A stretch of DNA of 64,000 nt from Colias croceus (taxonomy: Eukaryota; Arthropoda; Insecta; Lepidoptera; Pieridae). The position numbers and the translations under genes are program-made. Shown here piece by piece: positions 11,664 to 23,850 of the stretch. The DNA is taken from the NCBI RefSeq assembly GCF_905220415.1, contig NC_059537.1:7509622-7573621 (forward strand), read 5' to 3'. The notes beneath the pieces are model-generated. The model searched no databases. It was given only the letters and a program-made list of their open reading frames with translations, and had not been told where the DNA came from. Positions within the stretch are counted from its first letter, which is position 1, and the number at the start of each line of letters is the position of its first letter.

Positions 11664-12179
11664 AACCAGTTATTAGGTGTGACCATTTCGGTACGGATAC
11701 TGACCTTTGATTGTAACCATCTGCAGTCGTCATCGCATAATGTGACGATACAACATACTAATTGTTGCGTACATCGTGAGGTGAGTCAGCAAACCAAGTG
11801 TCCAATTGAGCAAACCAGTTATCGGCATGATTTGGATTTTGGACGTTGCAAACTAAGTTGTTCAGCTAGGTCCTGTTCATGTATTTACTTCTAATGAGGT
11901 TTTTCTAGTATTGGGTAGCTACGTCAAATGAGCAAAAACACGTGTATGACCAAATAAACGCTCCAATACATTAGACGATATGCCGGTTGGGAGGTATAAG
12001 TCTAATTCGATATCAGGTCTAGCGAAGATTTTGACATTTTGCAATAGCATTCGTGTATTGCACATACGTCACGTGGGCAGGGTCACCTGGTGCCGCTCAA
12101 CCTGAATGTAGAACAGGTCCAAACCACTTGCAGAACCGGAAGGATACGAAGCAAATCCCTGTTCCCTCGCAACCAGTTT
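11664..12179. promoter_or_regulatory. cluster of three Grainyhead-like motifs
   Basis: AACCAGTTA occurs at 11664-11672 and 11813-11821, and AACCAGTTT at 12171-12179, all in the same orientation within about 515 bp. The last matches AACYRGTTT fully; the first two differ at the final base. The segment is richer in GC than its flanks and free of recognised repeats, as expected of an enhancer. Function is inferred only from motif clustering. Confidence 0.25.
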
Positions 12180-15100
12180 AGGTCGCCTGACGTCACGCCC
12201 AGCGGTATACGACGATGCAGACAAATAAATAAAAAATGTTGGAAGCACGCGTCGGACGAGTTTGACCGGATCGTAGTTCTACCTGATTCCTGTTCCTGGT
12301 GGTTTATTAATATCTCAGGAGGTCATAAGTTATCACAACAAAAACTAAACAATAACGTTACAATCCAAATTCAATTATGTATATGGTCCAAACATTCTAA
12401 TAACACTTCAAGTATACCTACCTATATTACTTGCCAATTGTATCATAGAATCAACCGTCTACCATAAAAAATATATGAATAAAGCTCTTTCCGATATAAA
12501 TACTGTGATTATCTTACGCTATTGTTGTGGTTACGTGTTTTGATAAGACATGTCAAACAGTTTCACTATTAAGTGATTTCGTGATAATATCCTTTAATAA
12601 ATTGATATCGTGTAATATAATATATTAAGTGTATCAAAATAACAGAATATGCATTATTTGATCAGAATCTAGTAAATCTAGCTTCTGGTGTTAACCAACC
12701 GAAACGTGAGTCATTTGACAAGTTAACTGGCAACTGGGTGCACCACGTGAATGTAATTCCGGTAGGTGCTCACGTAAAAATCGTGCAAGAATCTAACAGG
12801 TTTGCTGGGGTCCTTGCGAGGCCATCGGGACTGGTCTAACCTGCCCTGCGCACCTGAACCTCGAATTTCCGATCGGTCTCTTCTAACACGTTTATTTGCG
12901 AACGTAAACACACTACCGTTTTTTCACCTACTACGCCTATGTCCACAAACGGCGTGGAATCGAAAGAATTTAGGACAAACAATTTGAGCAATCGCTCTAA
13001 CAAAGCGCTGTCGACTCACGCCTCGATAAATAATTAATTGATTACTCTTTTCTTTATTGTCAATTGTTCGAGACATTTGAGCCGTTTCGCAATTTGCCTA
13101 CTTGTCGTATGTTTGTTTGGTTCTGACTATTGAATGGAGCGATTAGAAAGTACGGCGCGCAGCTGTCACGAAGACGTGACGTATGCTAGAGCGGAACGGA
13201 TGGTATCAAGCAAAGGGTTGGAGATATTTCTGAAACTCAAACAAAGCATTAGATGCGCCTATTTATTCACGACAGATTCAGACAGCTTTGTTCTTGGTGT
13301 TACGATTACGAAACATTTAACAATGATAAAACAGAATTTTTGTAACTTTAGAACGGCGGCACGAAATGTAATGTCAAAGTCTTATACAAAATATAGATTT
13401 AAAGTCAATTAACTGTGAGTCACATTTATCTGAGGTCGCATGGAACGTACAGCGAAGTGTCAGCATTGGCGGCGTGTTTCGAAAGGCACTCGTCCGCGTC
13501 CACGTCCGGTGTCGCGTCCAACTATCGATCATTCGGTTCGTTAATAAATAACACGTTGGCGTCGTCCGTAGCTTATCTCGGCTGTTCGGGCATGTGGAAA
13601 AATTTGGTGTAGGTGTCGTAACGGAGCGGCACGCACGTCTCGTAGGGTTGCGTGCGCCCGCCTGGCGTGCTTATCCTCTGCGGTCGTTCCCCTCCCTCGA
13701 CCGCTTCGTTATTAATCTTTAATTAAAATGCAACCAGACTCCGATATACTTTAATTATCACTAAACCACCAATTACACTATGATGAAATTAAATCGAGCT
13801 ATCGATAAACTTTTCAATTATCTACCAACCTACAAGTTACATACGTAATTTGTTTTTGCTTGAAAAGCTTAGATATCGGTCAAGATACGGGCAGATTTCA
13901 ACCATTAATACAATCGAAATAAAAATAGTTGATAAAAGGAAATAATTAAAGAAGAAATGAAAATAATACGCAAATATTACGGGAATAGCAACAAATTATT
14001 TAATTACGAAGTCGTCGAGTATCTACTCAATGCTACATGTAAAATCACGATGCGGAATACCTAAAGAGATATAACGAATCGTACACTTGCTATGGAACTG
14101 GCTATGCAGCTTCACCTCGCTCACCCGGCAGGTGCAGGCGCAGGGAAAGTGCAGGGAGCGGCTCCTATCACGCACGCATTATCATCTATGATAAGAGAAA
14201 CTTGTATGAGCCCAGCTTATGACTCATTTATTAAACTTATATCATTACAATCATAGTGATAAGGTGCTTAGTACGAAAAGACATTACTAAATATTATTAA
14301 TTATACCTACACAAAATAAGTAATTTATAAGTTCTAATTACTTATAACAAAAGTTTTTACACCTAAAGTGAATATAAAGATTAGGTATATTTATTAATAA
14401 TACCAAACCATAGATTTGCCTGAAATGAACAAATGTAATTATCGGATCCCAATTAATTAAATGATTAATGATTTTGATACATTGGGGTAGAAAATTATAG
14501 ATAAATATATCAGTATTCCCACAGTATAACTAAGGATACAGAATGGAATGTCACATAGCTGCATTTTGTCAATTAAAGAATTCATTGTCTCGAATTGCGG
14601 CTACCATTGGCCGCACGCTGTTATGGTATAAAAAATAAACATTCTTTATAAAGGTATAAATAAATAAACGATGAGTGCAGACTGAGCTACATTCAGCACA
14701 GAATGAACCAAACGAGTAACATTTTCGACAAACCTCTTTTTGTGTTTTGACGAGGCACGCATATACGATGATTCATTTACGGAGATCTTCACCGTATAAG
14801 TATGGTTAGTATCATTATTACTTACTTCTGTTTTCTTAGCAGTATTATATACGGTCATCAAGAAATGTTTTCTTGGAAATATGCATCCACGCAGTTGATC
14901 GTTGGATACATAGACATACATAATTATATCATGTTCTTGGTTTTGCCAACCGTGGCTGCATAATTTCTATTAGTATAAGCCTAACACAATTATGTTTTAG
15001 TAGGTAATATTTAATGAAATGCAATTAAATCGTTGCCACTTTGTTGATTGAAGTCAAAACTAGTTGTAATGGCTTGGTTGTAAAAAAAATATGAGAAATA

Positions 15101-15655
15101 AATAGAAAGCTGCACGAGGAAACCAAGTGCCATAACCTCATAAATATAGGCACATAATATATATAGAGCTGTCTCTTAACTAACTGTATTGAAAATGTGA
15201 TACTTGACGTGGACATTAATTGAATAAAGGAACTGTTCCTTTTCACAGTTTTTTGTTAAAATCGTTGACCGTTGATTGACACGAGTCGCGAACACGTCGT
15301 GATCTCATTGAAAAGTTTAAAACTTGCCCGGTAGAGCATACGTTGGGTGTTCATTGTACAGCTCCTTGGGTTGTATCTATAGCATTGTGAGAATTATGAA
15401 AAAATTGAATAGTTACCACATCGAATGGCAATAATTATAATTTGAATGCACTTCATTTGAAAAAGATCGTCGTAATCCCGATATGTAGTACATATTTAAA
15501 AAATGTTCGTTATAAATACTTTAATTACAATATCTTTACTGTGATTATTAAGTTTAATAAAATACACTTGGCATAAATGCATTATTTTATTGAAAATATT
15601 ATGGTTTGGTTTAATACGACCGTTCTGTTGAATACGATGCAAGTATATAATCTAT
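12180..15655. other. non-repetitive intronic DNA with GC-rich islands
   Basis: GC-richer islands at about 12720-12960, 13090-13720 and 14090-14170 alternate with AT-rich DNA. Several open frames of 60-125 codons occur (for example 13134-13412), but none has a recognisable domain or a clear promoter or splice context, so I read them as chance frames in less AT-rich DNA. The islands are candidate enhancers or unrecognised 5' exons. Confidence 0.35.
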
Positions 15656-15769
15656 ACATATAATAAATCTGTAGAAGGGTCAATTCTGTACATTGAAAAT
15701 ATTGAAAAAATAAATAGCAGGGGGTGTTACTGGATCGATACCAAACCCAAATATGTGATTAAAAAAATT

Positions 15770-15806
<37 letters not shown>

Positions 15807-16129
15807 ATGTGAAGGCATCACGTGAAAACTAACGGTTCGATTTCGATGAAACTTGGTATAATTATACCTTATTATCCTGGGCGTAAAATAGGATACTTTT
15901 TATCCTGGAAAAATACGTAGAAAAAAATTAATCTTAATTTTTCAGTTTTATCCATAGACGTTGTTCTGTAGAACCGCGAACACACGTTGCGTATTATTAT
16001 AGGCCTAGCCGTATTTGGGTCCAATAGATATTTTTAAGATGTAATTGTCAGAGTTACTCAAAATGGAGAAATAAACCATCCACGCGAAGACCGACATCAG
16101 CGCGGACGCAGTCGCGGGCGGAAGCTAGT
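15656..16129 (+). mobile_element. (GTCT)n-carrying non-autonomous element, copy A
   Basis: This 474-bp sequence starts acatataataaatctgtag and ends gcgggcggaagctagt. It is present in two other places (51855-52364 minus, 56337-56795 plus). About 120 bp in, it carries a (GTCT) run of about eight units at 15773-15805. The three copies share the same ends and high identity outside the microsatellite. Lepidopteran elements with hitch-hiking (GTCY)n microsatellites are known. The CTAGT end and lack of clear inverted repeats also suggest a Helitron-like origin. No protein is encoded. Confidence 0.8.
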
Positions 16130-19100
16130 TATAAATAATTTTATTAATAATCACACGAACCATGAGCAACACTTGTTTATCATCTAATTAAGATATACAT
16201 ATACTATATGTATATTTATAAACTTCGGTTTTCGCAAACGTACAATGTAGCGTAGTAGCAGTAGATAGCTAAGTTTTAAAATTTTGTACAAAAATACTAA
16301 ATTGAGTGTGTGAGTGAAGTGAATTCTCTATTTTTCCTTACACTGTGTTCAGACACTCCGTTCCAATTATGCTGCGAGCAAACTTTATAAAAACTCCCAG
16401 ACGTTTATCACAAATCATTTTAAAATTATCTTTAGCTGCCGTTCATACAAACATGACAAAAAACACATAGCATCGGTAATAATTATTCGATACAGCAACT
16501 ATCTCAAGATCTTAATAAATAATAATTTCCTTCTGATGATCTACTGATAATATTTAGTTTTATATGTAAGTAGGTTATTTATGATACCACAACATTTTTA
16601 CTTAGTTAAGTAAACTTGTAGTTTAATGAAAAAGCTACTTTAAAGATAATTGTGTATCCAAATATTTATTTCTTTGTTGGTTTTTAGTTTAGTAGTTTAC
16701 TACTAAATACGATATCCCCATTAAAACATTTATTATGATAAATAGCTTCTGTGGTGGGTAGTGACTAGTATCAAATTTTAGGTGAAATATACATACATGA
16801 ATATCGCCTACAGCGCCAGCTTCTTACTAAATCATTATTCATTACCTACCTGTATAAATAATTTCCGTTTTGTCACTTTCTTAATTTACAAATACGTGTG
16901 TGGTCTATTACTTAAAATTAAATGCATAAAATTGTAATATTTCATACTTACTTAGTTATTTCACTCAAAATAATTATCTAATATATTGTTTTAGTAGTTC
17001 ACATCCAAAAGCTTAGTCCAGTAGGTATAAAAGTGCAAAAGCTGGTCTATCCAATACCACCCGGTTGGCAAACTATCGCCCAAATAAATCAGTTTATGTA
17101 AATTATTTTATTCTTCTAAGATCGGATTCTTTAGAATAATAATAAAAATACTCCGTTGGAAATATCATGTGACTTAGCTACTTAAAATAAGCATGAAGAT
17201 ATAAATTTAAGAACGATGTCGCTTTTGCCGGCGCACAATGCGGAGCGCTATCGTAGCACGCATTGTGCAGTGCGAATTGGAACAGGTTGTGGCTGGCAGG
17301 TATCTATATAATGTGATTTATGTTCGATTATTCTATAGTCTAGGGACTATAATTAAATCGCGAATCTATTAGGTATACCCGAAAGATCGCTAACACGGCC
17401 CACGGAAATAAACCGAAGGTGATTTACTACATTCAGCTGCTATATCGCTTTGTCTAACTTAAGAAATTTTAGATAAATTGTCTAAACTATCGACACGTCG
17501 CACTATTTCAGCAAGTTGTAAGATTTACAACTGGACAACGATAAGACTAGAATTTATTCATGGGTCTTAGTCTAGAGCATAATCAACGCCTTCGGAATGT
17601 GCGTACCGTTACGTCAATAACGCTAATAGTTTGTAAACCGTTTTAAAAACAAACCTAAAAAATGGGCAAAATTCTTATGATATCTAAATGAATATGTAAG
17701 AAAAAGTAAACAATCCTCATGATGTTAAATAAACGTTTGTATTAAGATAAATTATAGGAAGATTAAAAAAAAAAACGTAAAGAAAAAATCATCAAAACAA
17801 GTAAGTTGTAGGTATGTTGACAGATGTCGGCGCCTCACCACTACGCGAGCTTATTAATAAGTACAAAAATTGTGTACAACTCGTCAGAGAACCGACAATT
17901 GTGAGAACGCGATCAATTATACCTCACTGCAAATAGTAATTGTCAACATCCTACAAAGTACGAATTATCTGTGAAAGAATGTTTTCATTATCGGTATATT
18001 CTGTTAAAATAGCACGTCAATCATTTTACGAAGTAATCAGCGATGTAACGATCGCGCGAGTAGGGCCAAAGATGGCAGAGCTCAAGATAAGCTTTTAATT
18101 ACGTTCGACGCCTATTTACATATTGCAGAGGATACTGACGGATATATCGCAATTAGAATCGCAAGCTTCTTCCTTTTATGCACTTATGTCTCCTTTTGCA
18201 GTAATTTATAAATCTATAGAAGTATTAAATATACTTGTGTACAGCAAAAAGCTTGGGTTTAATTCTGCAAACGAGAGGAAGTCTTCAAAAGTGTGTTTAT
18301 TAAACATGTCTATAACAAAGATATTTACATGCAAGTGAACATTTGAATTGCAAATGAGAAATATTTTATATTAGGTACATACCACGTTTACGTACGTAAT
18401 ATTAACAGCTATAGTGCATATCGTAGGTACCTTTTTAATAATTTAAACTAAAGATGTACCTCTTTAAAAATGTTTAATATAGTAGTAAATTGATATTAGT
18501 CAAAGTTGAGGAAACGAATACTTACATATAATTCGCCAAATTGGCGCCTGCTAATTGCGGAGGTTGATAATTTACGACTAGCCTGAATACCTGCGCACTA
18601 CGATCAGCCTTCCGCCGCGCCACTCTATAACCCCTCAGACGAATTGCTACCTTATAATAAATTAGACTTACCTAAACTAGCACTAGATACAATCTTCGAA
18701 GTGACAGCAGCATGCAATGTAACAATTATACAGACACGTGCAACAAATTATATTTACGAATTTGCTAGTGTTGGTGTGTGTTTACTATTTAGTTTTAATC
18801 TAAATCTACTAGGTATAGTTGCATTGTAATCAAATTATTTTCTAGAAATAGAAAGTAGCGTAATTGAGGCTTAATTACTACAGCTGTTTTTTTTTTTTAA
18901 TTTCTTCAGTTCGGTCTCGCTTTACTCCGATTAGCGATGAACACCGAAAAAATGTGCCTATCTCTACTCAAAAATTATTAATGTTGTTAACTGAGGAACA
19001 ACTTAAAAAAAATCTTTGTATTTTTATCCATAACAAACAATTATTAACGAACAATAAAATATTTATACTAGCGTAGATCACCAACCCTGTTTTGTAATTT

Positions 19101-21763
19101 ACACGATATTAAAGTAAGCAAAAAGAGGCAGTGTCCCGCCCGCGCCCGCGCCCGCTGCATGCTATCTAAATGCAAATCGGATAGGTTCGGCGGATGTCCA
19201 CGATAAATCAGCCTCACGGCTCAAGTACCGTTATATGCTCGATGGCCTCTCCTTCATCAAGCCTCAACCACACGAACATCAATAAAATCATCATATCACA
19301 AAAAATATTTATTGATGTTAAGCAAAATTTATTGTCGGCCGTTGTTTCCAATTGGAAAAAGCATCGGCATAAATAATCAAGTTCTAATTTCATGAATAAA
19401 TAGCGTATAATTGGCGTTTTATATTTTATAATTCAGATATGAAATGAAAATAAGTTAAATTTATAATAAATAATTATAAATTTAACATTACTTTCAATTG
19501 TATTATTTTCCGTCAAAAGCCACTGCTGACACTAATTTATACAAGGTACAATAACAGTAGCTACCTAAAAAGCACCGATTTCTCAAATTAGAAAATGAAA
19601 AAAATCTTGAAAATTTGTGCACCACGCAACGTTTTATTACCTATTAAATCACGATCCGAGACAATCTGTTGTATGAAAATTGTATCCGATTGTCGGGACC
19701 CGCTGTGTGTTAAATTAATTTGTTGTGTTCGTAAAATTTATGACACAAAGTTGTGTAAAATATAAACGCTAATTAATTTGCATCTAGAATTGCATCAAGA
19801 CCATTAATTACTGTCACACTATACCTTTAATAAATAGGATAATCTATGTGTATATATGTATATAAACTACTTATAAAAATTGCCTTACTAGTTACTACTC
19901 TTACTAGGTAGTAATTTTATCTATTAAGTTAAGAAAAGGGTATGAGCTATTTTTTTTCTTTGAAGAAAAAATGCCCTAACAATTATGGCCCTATCTCCTG
20001 CATTGTGTGTTGGCTTAGTTGTAATTTGAACATAATACCTATGAATTATTATTGGGTCTATCATGTATGAATCTTTAAGTCAAACTCAAACTCAAACTCA
20101 AATAGTTAGTCTATTTATACTATGGTATTAGTATCTTGTGATCCTTACAAGCTAAGTCTAATAAGATTATCGATGCAAAGTGTCTCATCCCACACGCCTT
20201 AGTATATTTTACTACAAGTGTTCCAATTTGATTATCGACCTCGTGAATAACAATTAATTATGTGCGAAAAAAACTTAATTGACAAATATAAGGCCGCAAA
20301 AAATTATCGATAAACGATCGCATCTTCCTTTCCTCATTCAATTTCATTTCGTTTTTGAATTTTTGTTGATTTTTTTTTATCATGTTTATACCAACATTTA
20401 TTTGTAAACAATTTTTTACTTGATAATATCATTCCTTACTCTTGATACCACACTTGATACCTACCTACTACGCTTCGAACGGCGACCATAAAATATTGAT
20501 TAGTGACTAAAAGCGTTGAATTCGATGCGATCAAAGCGTGTTTGCATGTTATTGGCTCTCGTTAAATGTAGAGCGAGAAGTTCATTAATGGACCTATACA
20601 TTTATTTACATCTTAATTCAGCTCATTATAAATATTCATAAAACGATAACACTGGCCTTATCTTTGTGTCAGTAACGGTGTATTGCCTCTATTTAATACA
20701 GACCTTTAAATTACACAATTTATTTGACTTACAAACGTCTTACAACGCGAACGTTATTAATATAATATACAAAAAAAACTTTTGTATTTCAAAATGACAA
20801 ATTACTAATACACTTATACAATAATACACAAGTATAAATGAATAATTTAAATTATTAAAACTAGGCATTCATTGTTAATAGAAAGAAAGCTCCGGGCAAT
20901 AGAGAGGTCACGCGCTGGTCGGTGAAACGGTGGAAGCTCTAGGTACTTTATAACTAAAATGCCGATGTCGATTCTCACTTGTTATTTATATTTAATAGAA
21001 AAGGATGTTTTACTACTTCCGTTCAACAAAACCGTTAATTATCGTGAGAATATATTTGGATGGCTTTTTTTTATTTTTGCAATTAACATAGTAATGACTG
21101 TATCAATCGATATTATTTACTGTTGATAGAATAAATGTATTAGAATTCTAGTCTATAAAGTTCAAAATAGCGATGTAAAAGCAACCTTAATTTTATGCTG
21201 CACGATAGCAGAAATACTCAATGGAAAATTTGATTAAATCTATTTTCGTACGCTTGTTAATACTGAGGGCTCTTGATAGTCATGAAAGGGACGCAATTTT
21301 ATGTAGATATAAACACTTATCGCATACAATTATGCAAATATGAATGTTGATTATGGCCTAGTAACCACAGAGTACCGACAATTTATTCCTGTAGTCCTCA
21401 ACTGAATGTCCTCCACCAGAAGCCGCTAATTAGAAACGTACTAGCTAAAAATATTCATAATAAACTGCATCTGACAATCATAGAAACCTATAGCTGTGGT
21501 TACAATGTAAGGCCTTGTAAGCGGCACACACCGTATAATTTAATAAAATACAGTGAACAAAAAATAGCAACAACCTTGGTTCGTATTGGCAAACGAAATA
21601 TCATTCTCCGTGTTTATTTGTTTTGATTACAATGTTTGGTATTTTAGTCTTTACATACCAAAGCTATGCTGTAATTAATTATCCCACCAAAAACATAAAT
21701 GTAAAATTTGGAGCCGAGTTCAATCATTGACTTAATTTGCCAAAAAAAGAAATGAGATCTAAA
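16130..21763. other. AT-rich DNA, no gene recognised
   Basis: Mostly featureless AT-rich DNA. GC-richer spots at about 18527-18650 and 19130-19260 may be regulatory; the first ends, on the minus strand, at a perfect donor (|gtaagtatt, exon edge 18526) but contains no ATG, so it could be a non-coding 5' exon. A small imperfect hairpin lies at 17233-17268, and a CAAACT tandem run at 20080-20103. No coding region was recognised. Confidence 0.4.
17233..17268. repeat. short GC-rich hairpin
   Basis: GCACAATGCG (17233-17242) pairs with CGCATTGTGC (17259-17268). Four further base pairs (gcta/tagc) close a 3-nt loop, with a small internal bulge. It is too short for a typical pre-miRNA and may be chance or a structured motif. 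Confidence 0.35.
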
Positions 21764-22210
21764 TGTGTGCCAAGTTCTGCAGACAGTCCAGAAATTTATT
21801 TACAAAGATATATTAAGTTCTTAGGTTGACTGAAAACTCAATTGTTTTATTTTCCCTTAGAGAACAATGTTTATTCCAAAATATAACTTTTTAAATTTGA
21901 ATAATATAATTATTTTTACAAAGCAAACAACTAATGACCTATTGAACCCCATAATTTGATGAGGCTAGTTTTACATACTGTTTATAATTTGTGAGGTTCT
22001 AAAAACTAGCCTCATCAAATTATGAGGTTCAATAGGTCATTAGTTGTTTGCTTTGTGAAAATAATTATATTATTCAAATTTAAAAAGTTATATTTTGGAA
22101 TAAACATTGTTCTCTAAGGGAAAATAAAACAATTGAGTTTTCAGTCAACCTAAGAACTTAATATATCTTTGTAAATAAATTTCTGGACTGTCTGCAGAAC
22201 TTGGCACACA
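21764..22210. repeat. near-perfect 209-bp inverted repeat (long hairpin)
   Basis: Left arm 21764-21972 and right arm 22002-22210 are reverse complements with only two mismatches that I can see (near 21917 and 21949). They surround a 29-nt loop (21973-22001). A transcript would fold into a roughly 209-bp double-stranded hairpin. The right arm abuts a Helitron-like fragment beginning at about 22214. No open reading frame is present. It may be a foldback MITE or an hpRNA-type locus; such identity implies a recent origin or gene conversion. Confidence 0.9.
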
Positions 22211-22213
22211 CTG

Positions 22214-22363
22214 CACTGTCTGTCTGTTACTCAATCACGCCTAAACTACTGACCCAATTTGCATGAAATTTGGTATGGAGATATTTTGATACCCGAGAAA
22301 GGACATAGGCTACTTTTTATTGCGAAATATGTACCACGGGCGTAGCCGGGGCGGACCGCTAGT
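22214..22363 (+). mobile_element. 5'-truncated Helitron-like element
   Basis: It starts within a CTGTCTGTCTGT run, continues actcaatcacgcctaaacta and gaaatttggtatggagatat, and ends with a GC-rich segment followed by GCTAGT. It is the same family as 43576-43805, which is full length. The first part (the ATCNATACTAATATTATAA end) is missing here, replaced by the long hairpin. Confidence 0.7.
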
Positions 22364-23650
22364 TTTCTATATTTTCTTATATGTTATGAATGTCAGCGCA
22401 CATTGCCCCGTCATTATCTGCAATTTTTTAAACTCGTTTTCTGTTTAAAAGATTACATGATTTTCCAAACATCCAGCGTGAATTTGTACGTACACACTAT
22501 TACCAAGATGCAAAGATCGTTGTAGAAGAATCATCACCTTACTCCATGACGTTACGGTATTGCCATGACGCGATCTTAAAATTTTACTCTAAACGCGCCT
22601 AAAGATGTTTCACTCCTATTAATATTACGCAAATTAAATCATTTCGACCTTCGACGAAGCCTTCTTCCATTACACCATTTATGGTAATTATTTTTGCATG
22701 CTTGTATTGGCTGAACATGTTTGTGCTTTATTAATATAATTGTATCACCATTGAATACCATGTTTAAAGCAAAATAAAGATTTTATTTATTTATTTATTT
22801 ACACTGAAATTAAAACTAAACTAAACACTCATAAATAAAGAATAAATAAATGTGAATATGTAAAATTATATATTATTTTTAACTGTATGAGCAATATTTA
22901 TATTTCAATTTTCTTTTATTTTACGTTTAATAACAGTTTTGAATAAAGAAATCATGCAATCGAAGTAATCCACCCTAGCGATTCTAGCGCGAGTGAGTGT
23001 GATGTCAGAGGCGCTTCGAATCTACAGATGTTTCGTCCTAAAATATGTAAACTTCAATAATCTATATCTCAGTCATTTATTGATGGATTTCAAAATTTTT
23101 TTCGGCCACTGATTAGTTTTGATCTATTTTTTAAGACTAGTAAGGTGAATATACTATTTTCTATTTTTTTAAACTTTTCCATTTTTCCATACAAACAAAA
23201 TTAATGTCATTGAAAAAAAAATTAAATACGAATAAATTCAGTATTTTCTGATTTTTTCCTTTGTACACTCACTATTACCTAGCTGATTACAAAATTTGAA
23301 CTTTCTAGGTCATCTGGAAGTGGGTTAGGTTTTGTATATGTCTATAAGTCAGTCAGTCTTAAAAATTGCGATTTTTGGATATTAATATCTACGCAACTGT
23401 TTAATCTGTATTTATGAAATTTAAGGTTCTTGTTTATCTTGAGGTCCTCTTGATATGTACCAAATTTGGTTTATTTAACTCAAATAGTTTTTGAGTTATA
23501 AGGTGGTGAAAAGTGGCTCGAAATGGTTCGTGTAAATATACACACGGCTGCTGCTCGCCAGTTCTCTTCGCTTGAACTCGGCTTGACACGCTACCGCGTG
23601 TCTAGATGAAGTAATTTACCTTTATTTTAAAATTGTATTTTATTAAATAA
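22364..23650. repeat. AT-rich DNA with an unclassified interspersed repeat
   Basis: Segment 22975-23610 has the look of a lepidopteran dispersed repeat (for example ttctaggtcatctggaagtg and agtttttgagttataaggtg, then a GC-rich tail around 23540-23610 with a gacacgc/gcgtgtc hairpin). It is single-copy in this window, so the call rests on recall of similar sequences. A (TTTA)n run lies at about 22780-22800, after aaataaagatttta, resembling a LINE 3' end. Confidence 0.3.
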
Positions 23651-23850
23651 CTAGCTTCCGCCCACGACTTTGTACGTGCATCCCCGTTTTTCCCCGTTCC
23701 CGCATGAATTTCGGGAAACCCTTTCCTAGGGGACGCCTACGTTATGACATCTACCTGCATGCCAAATTTCAGCATGATACGTCCAGTGGTTTTGGCTGTG
23801 CGTTGATAGATCACTATATCAGTCACCTTTGAGTTTTATATATATAGATT
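23651..23850 (-). mobile_element. short interspersed element ending CTAG
   Basis: This 200-bp copy has a CTAGCTTCCGCCC end at 23651 and a tatatatatagatt end at 23850. The middle (gacgcctacgttatgacatc, catgccaaatttcagcatga) is a common lepidopteran repeat. A decayed relative occurs at 55663-55800. No coding capacity. Confidence 0.55.

Noticed and set aside
12090..12467. 125-codon plus-strand frame
   Set aside because: Begins at a GTG rather than ATG, resembles nothing known and runs through likely enhancer DNA.
12723..12911. Minus-strand frame with basic residues as a possible upstream grh exon
   Set aside because: Starts at GTG; the acceptor lacks a pyrimidine tract and the phase does not clearly lead into the exon at 11155.
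13410..13600. Minus-strand stretch with coding-like GC at third positions (DATPDVDADEC)
   Set aside because: Short, ends in a stop, no start and no recognised family; too weak to call.
13134..13612. Two consecutive plus-strand frames of 92 and 65 codons
   Set aside because: No domain, no shared splice structure and composition explained by a GC-richer island; kept only as a possible regulatory block.
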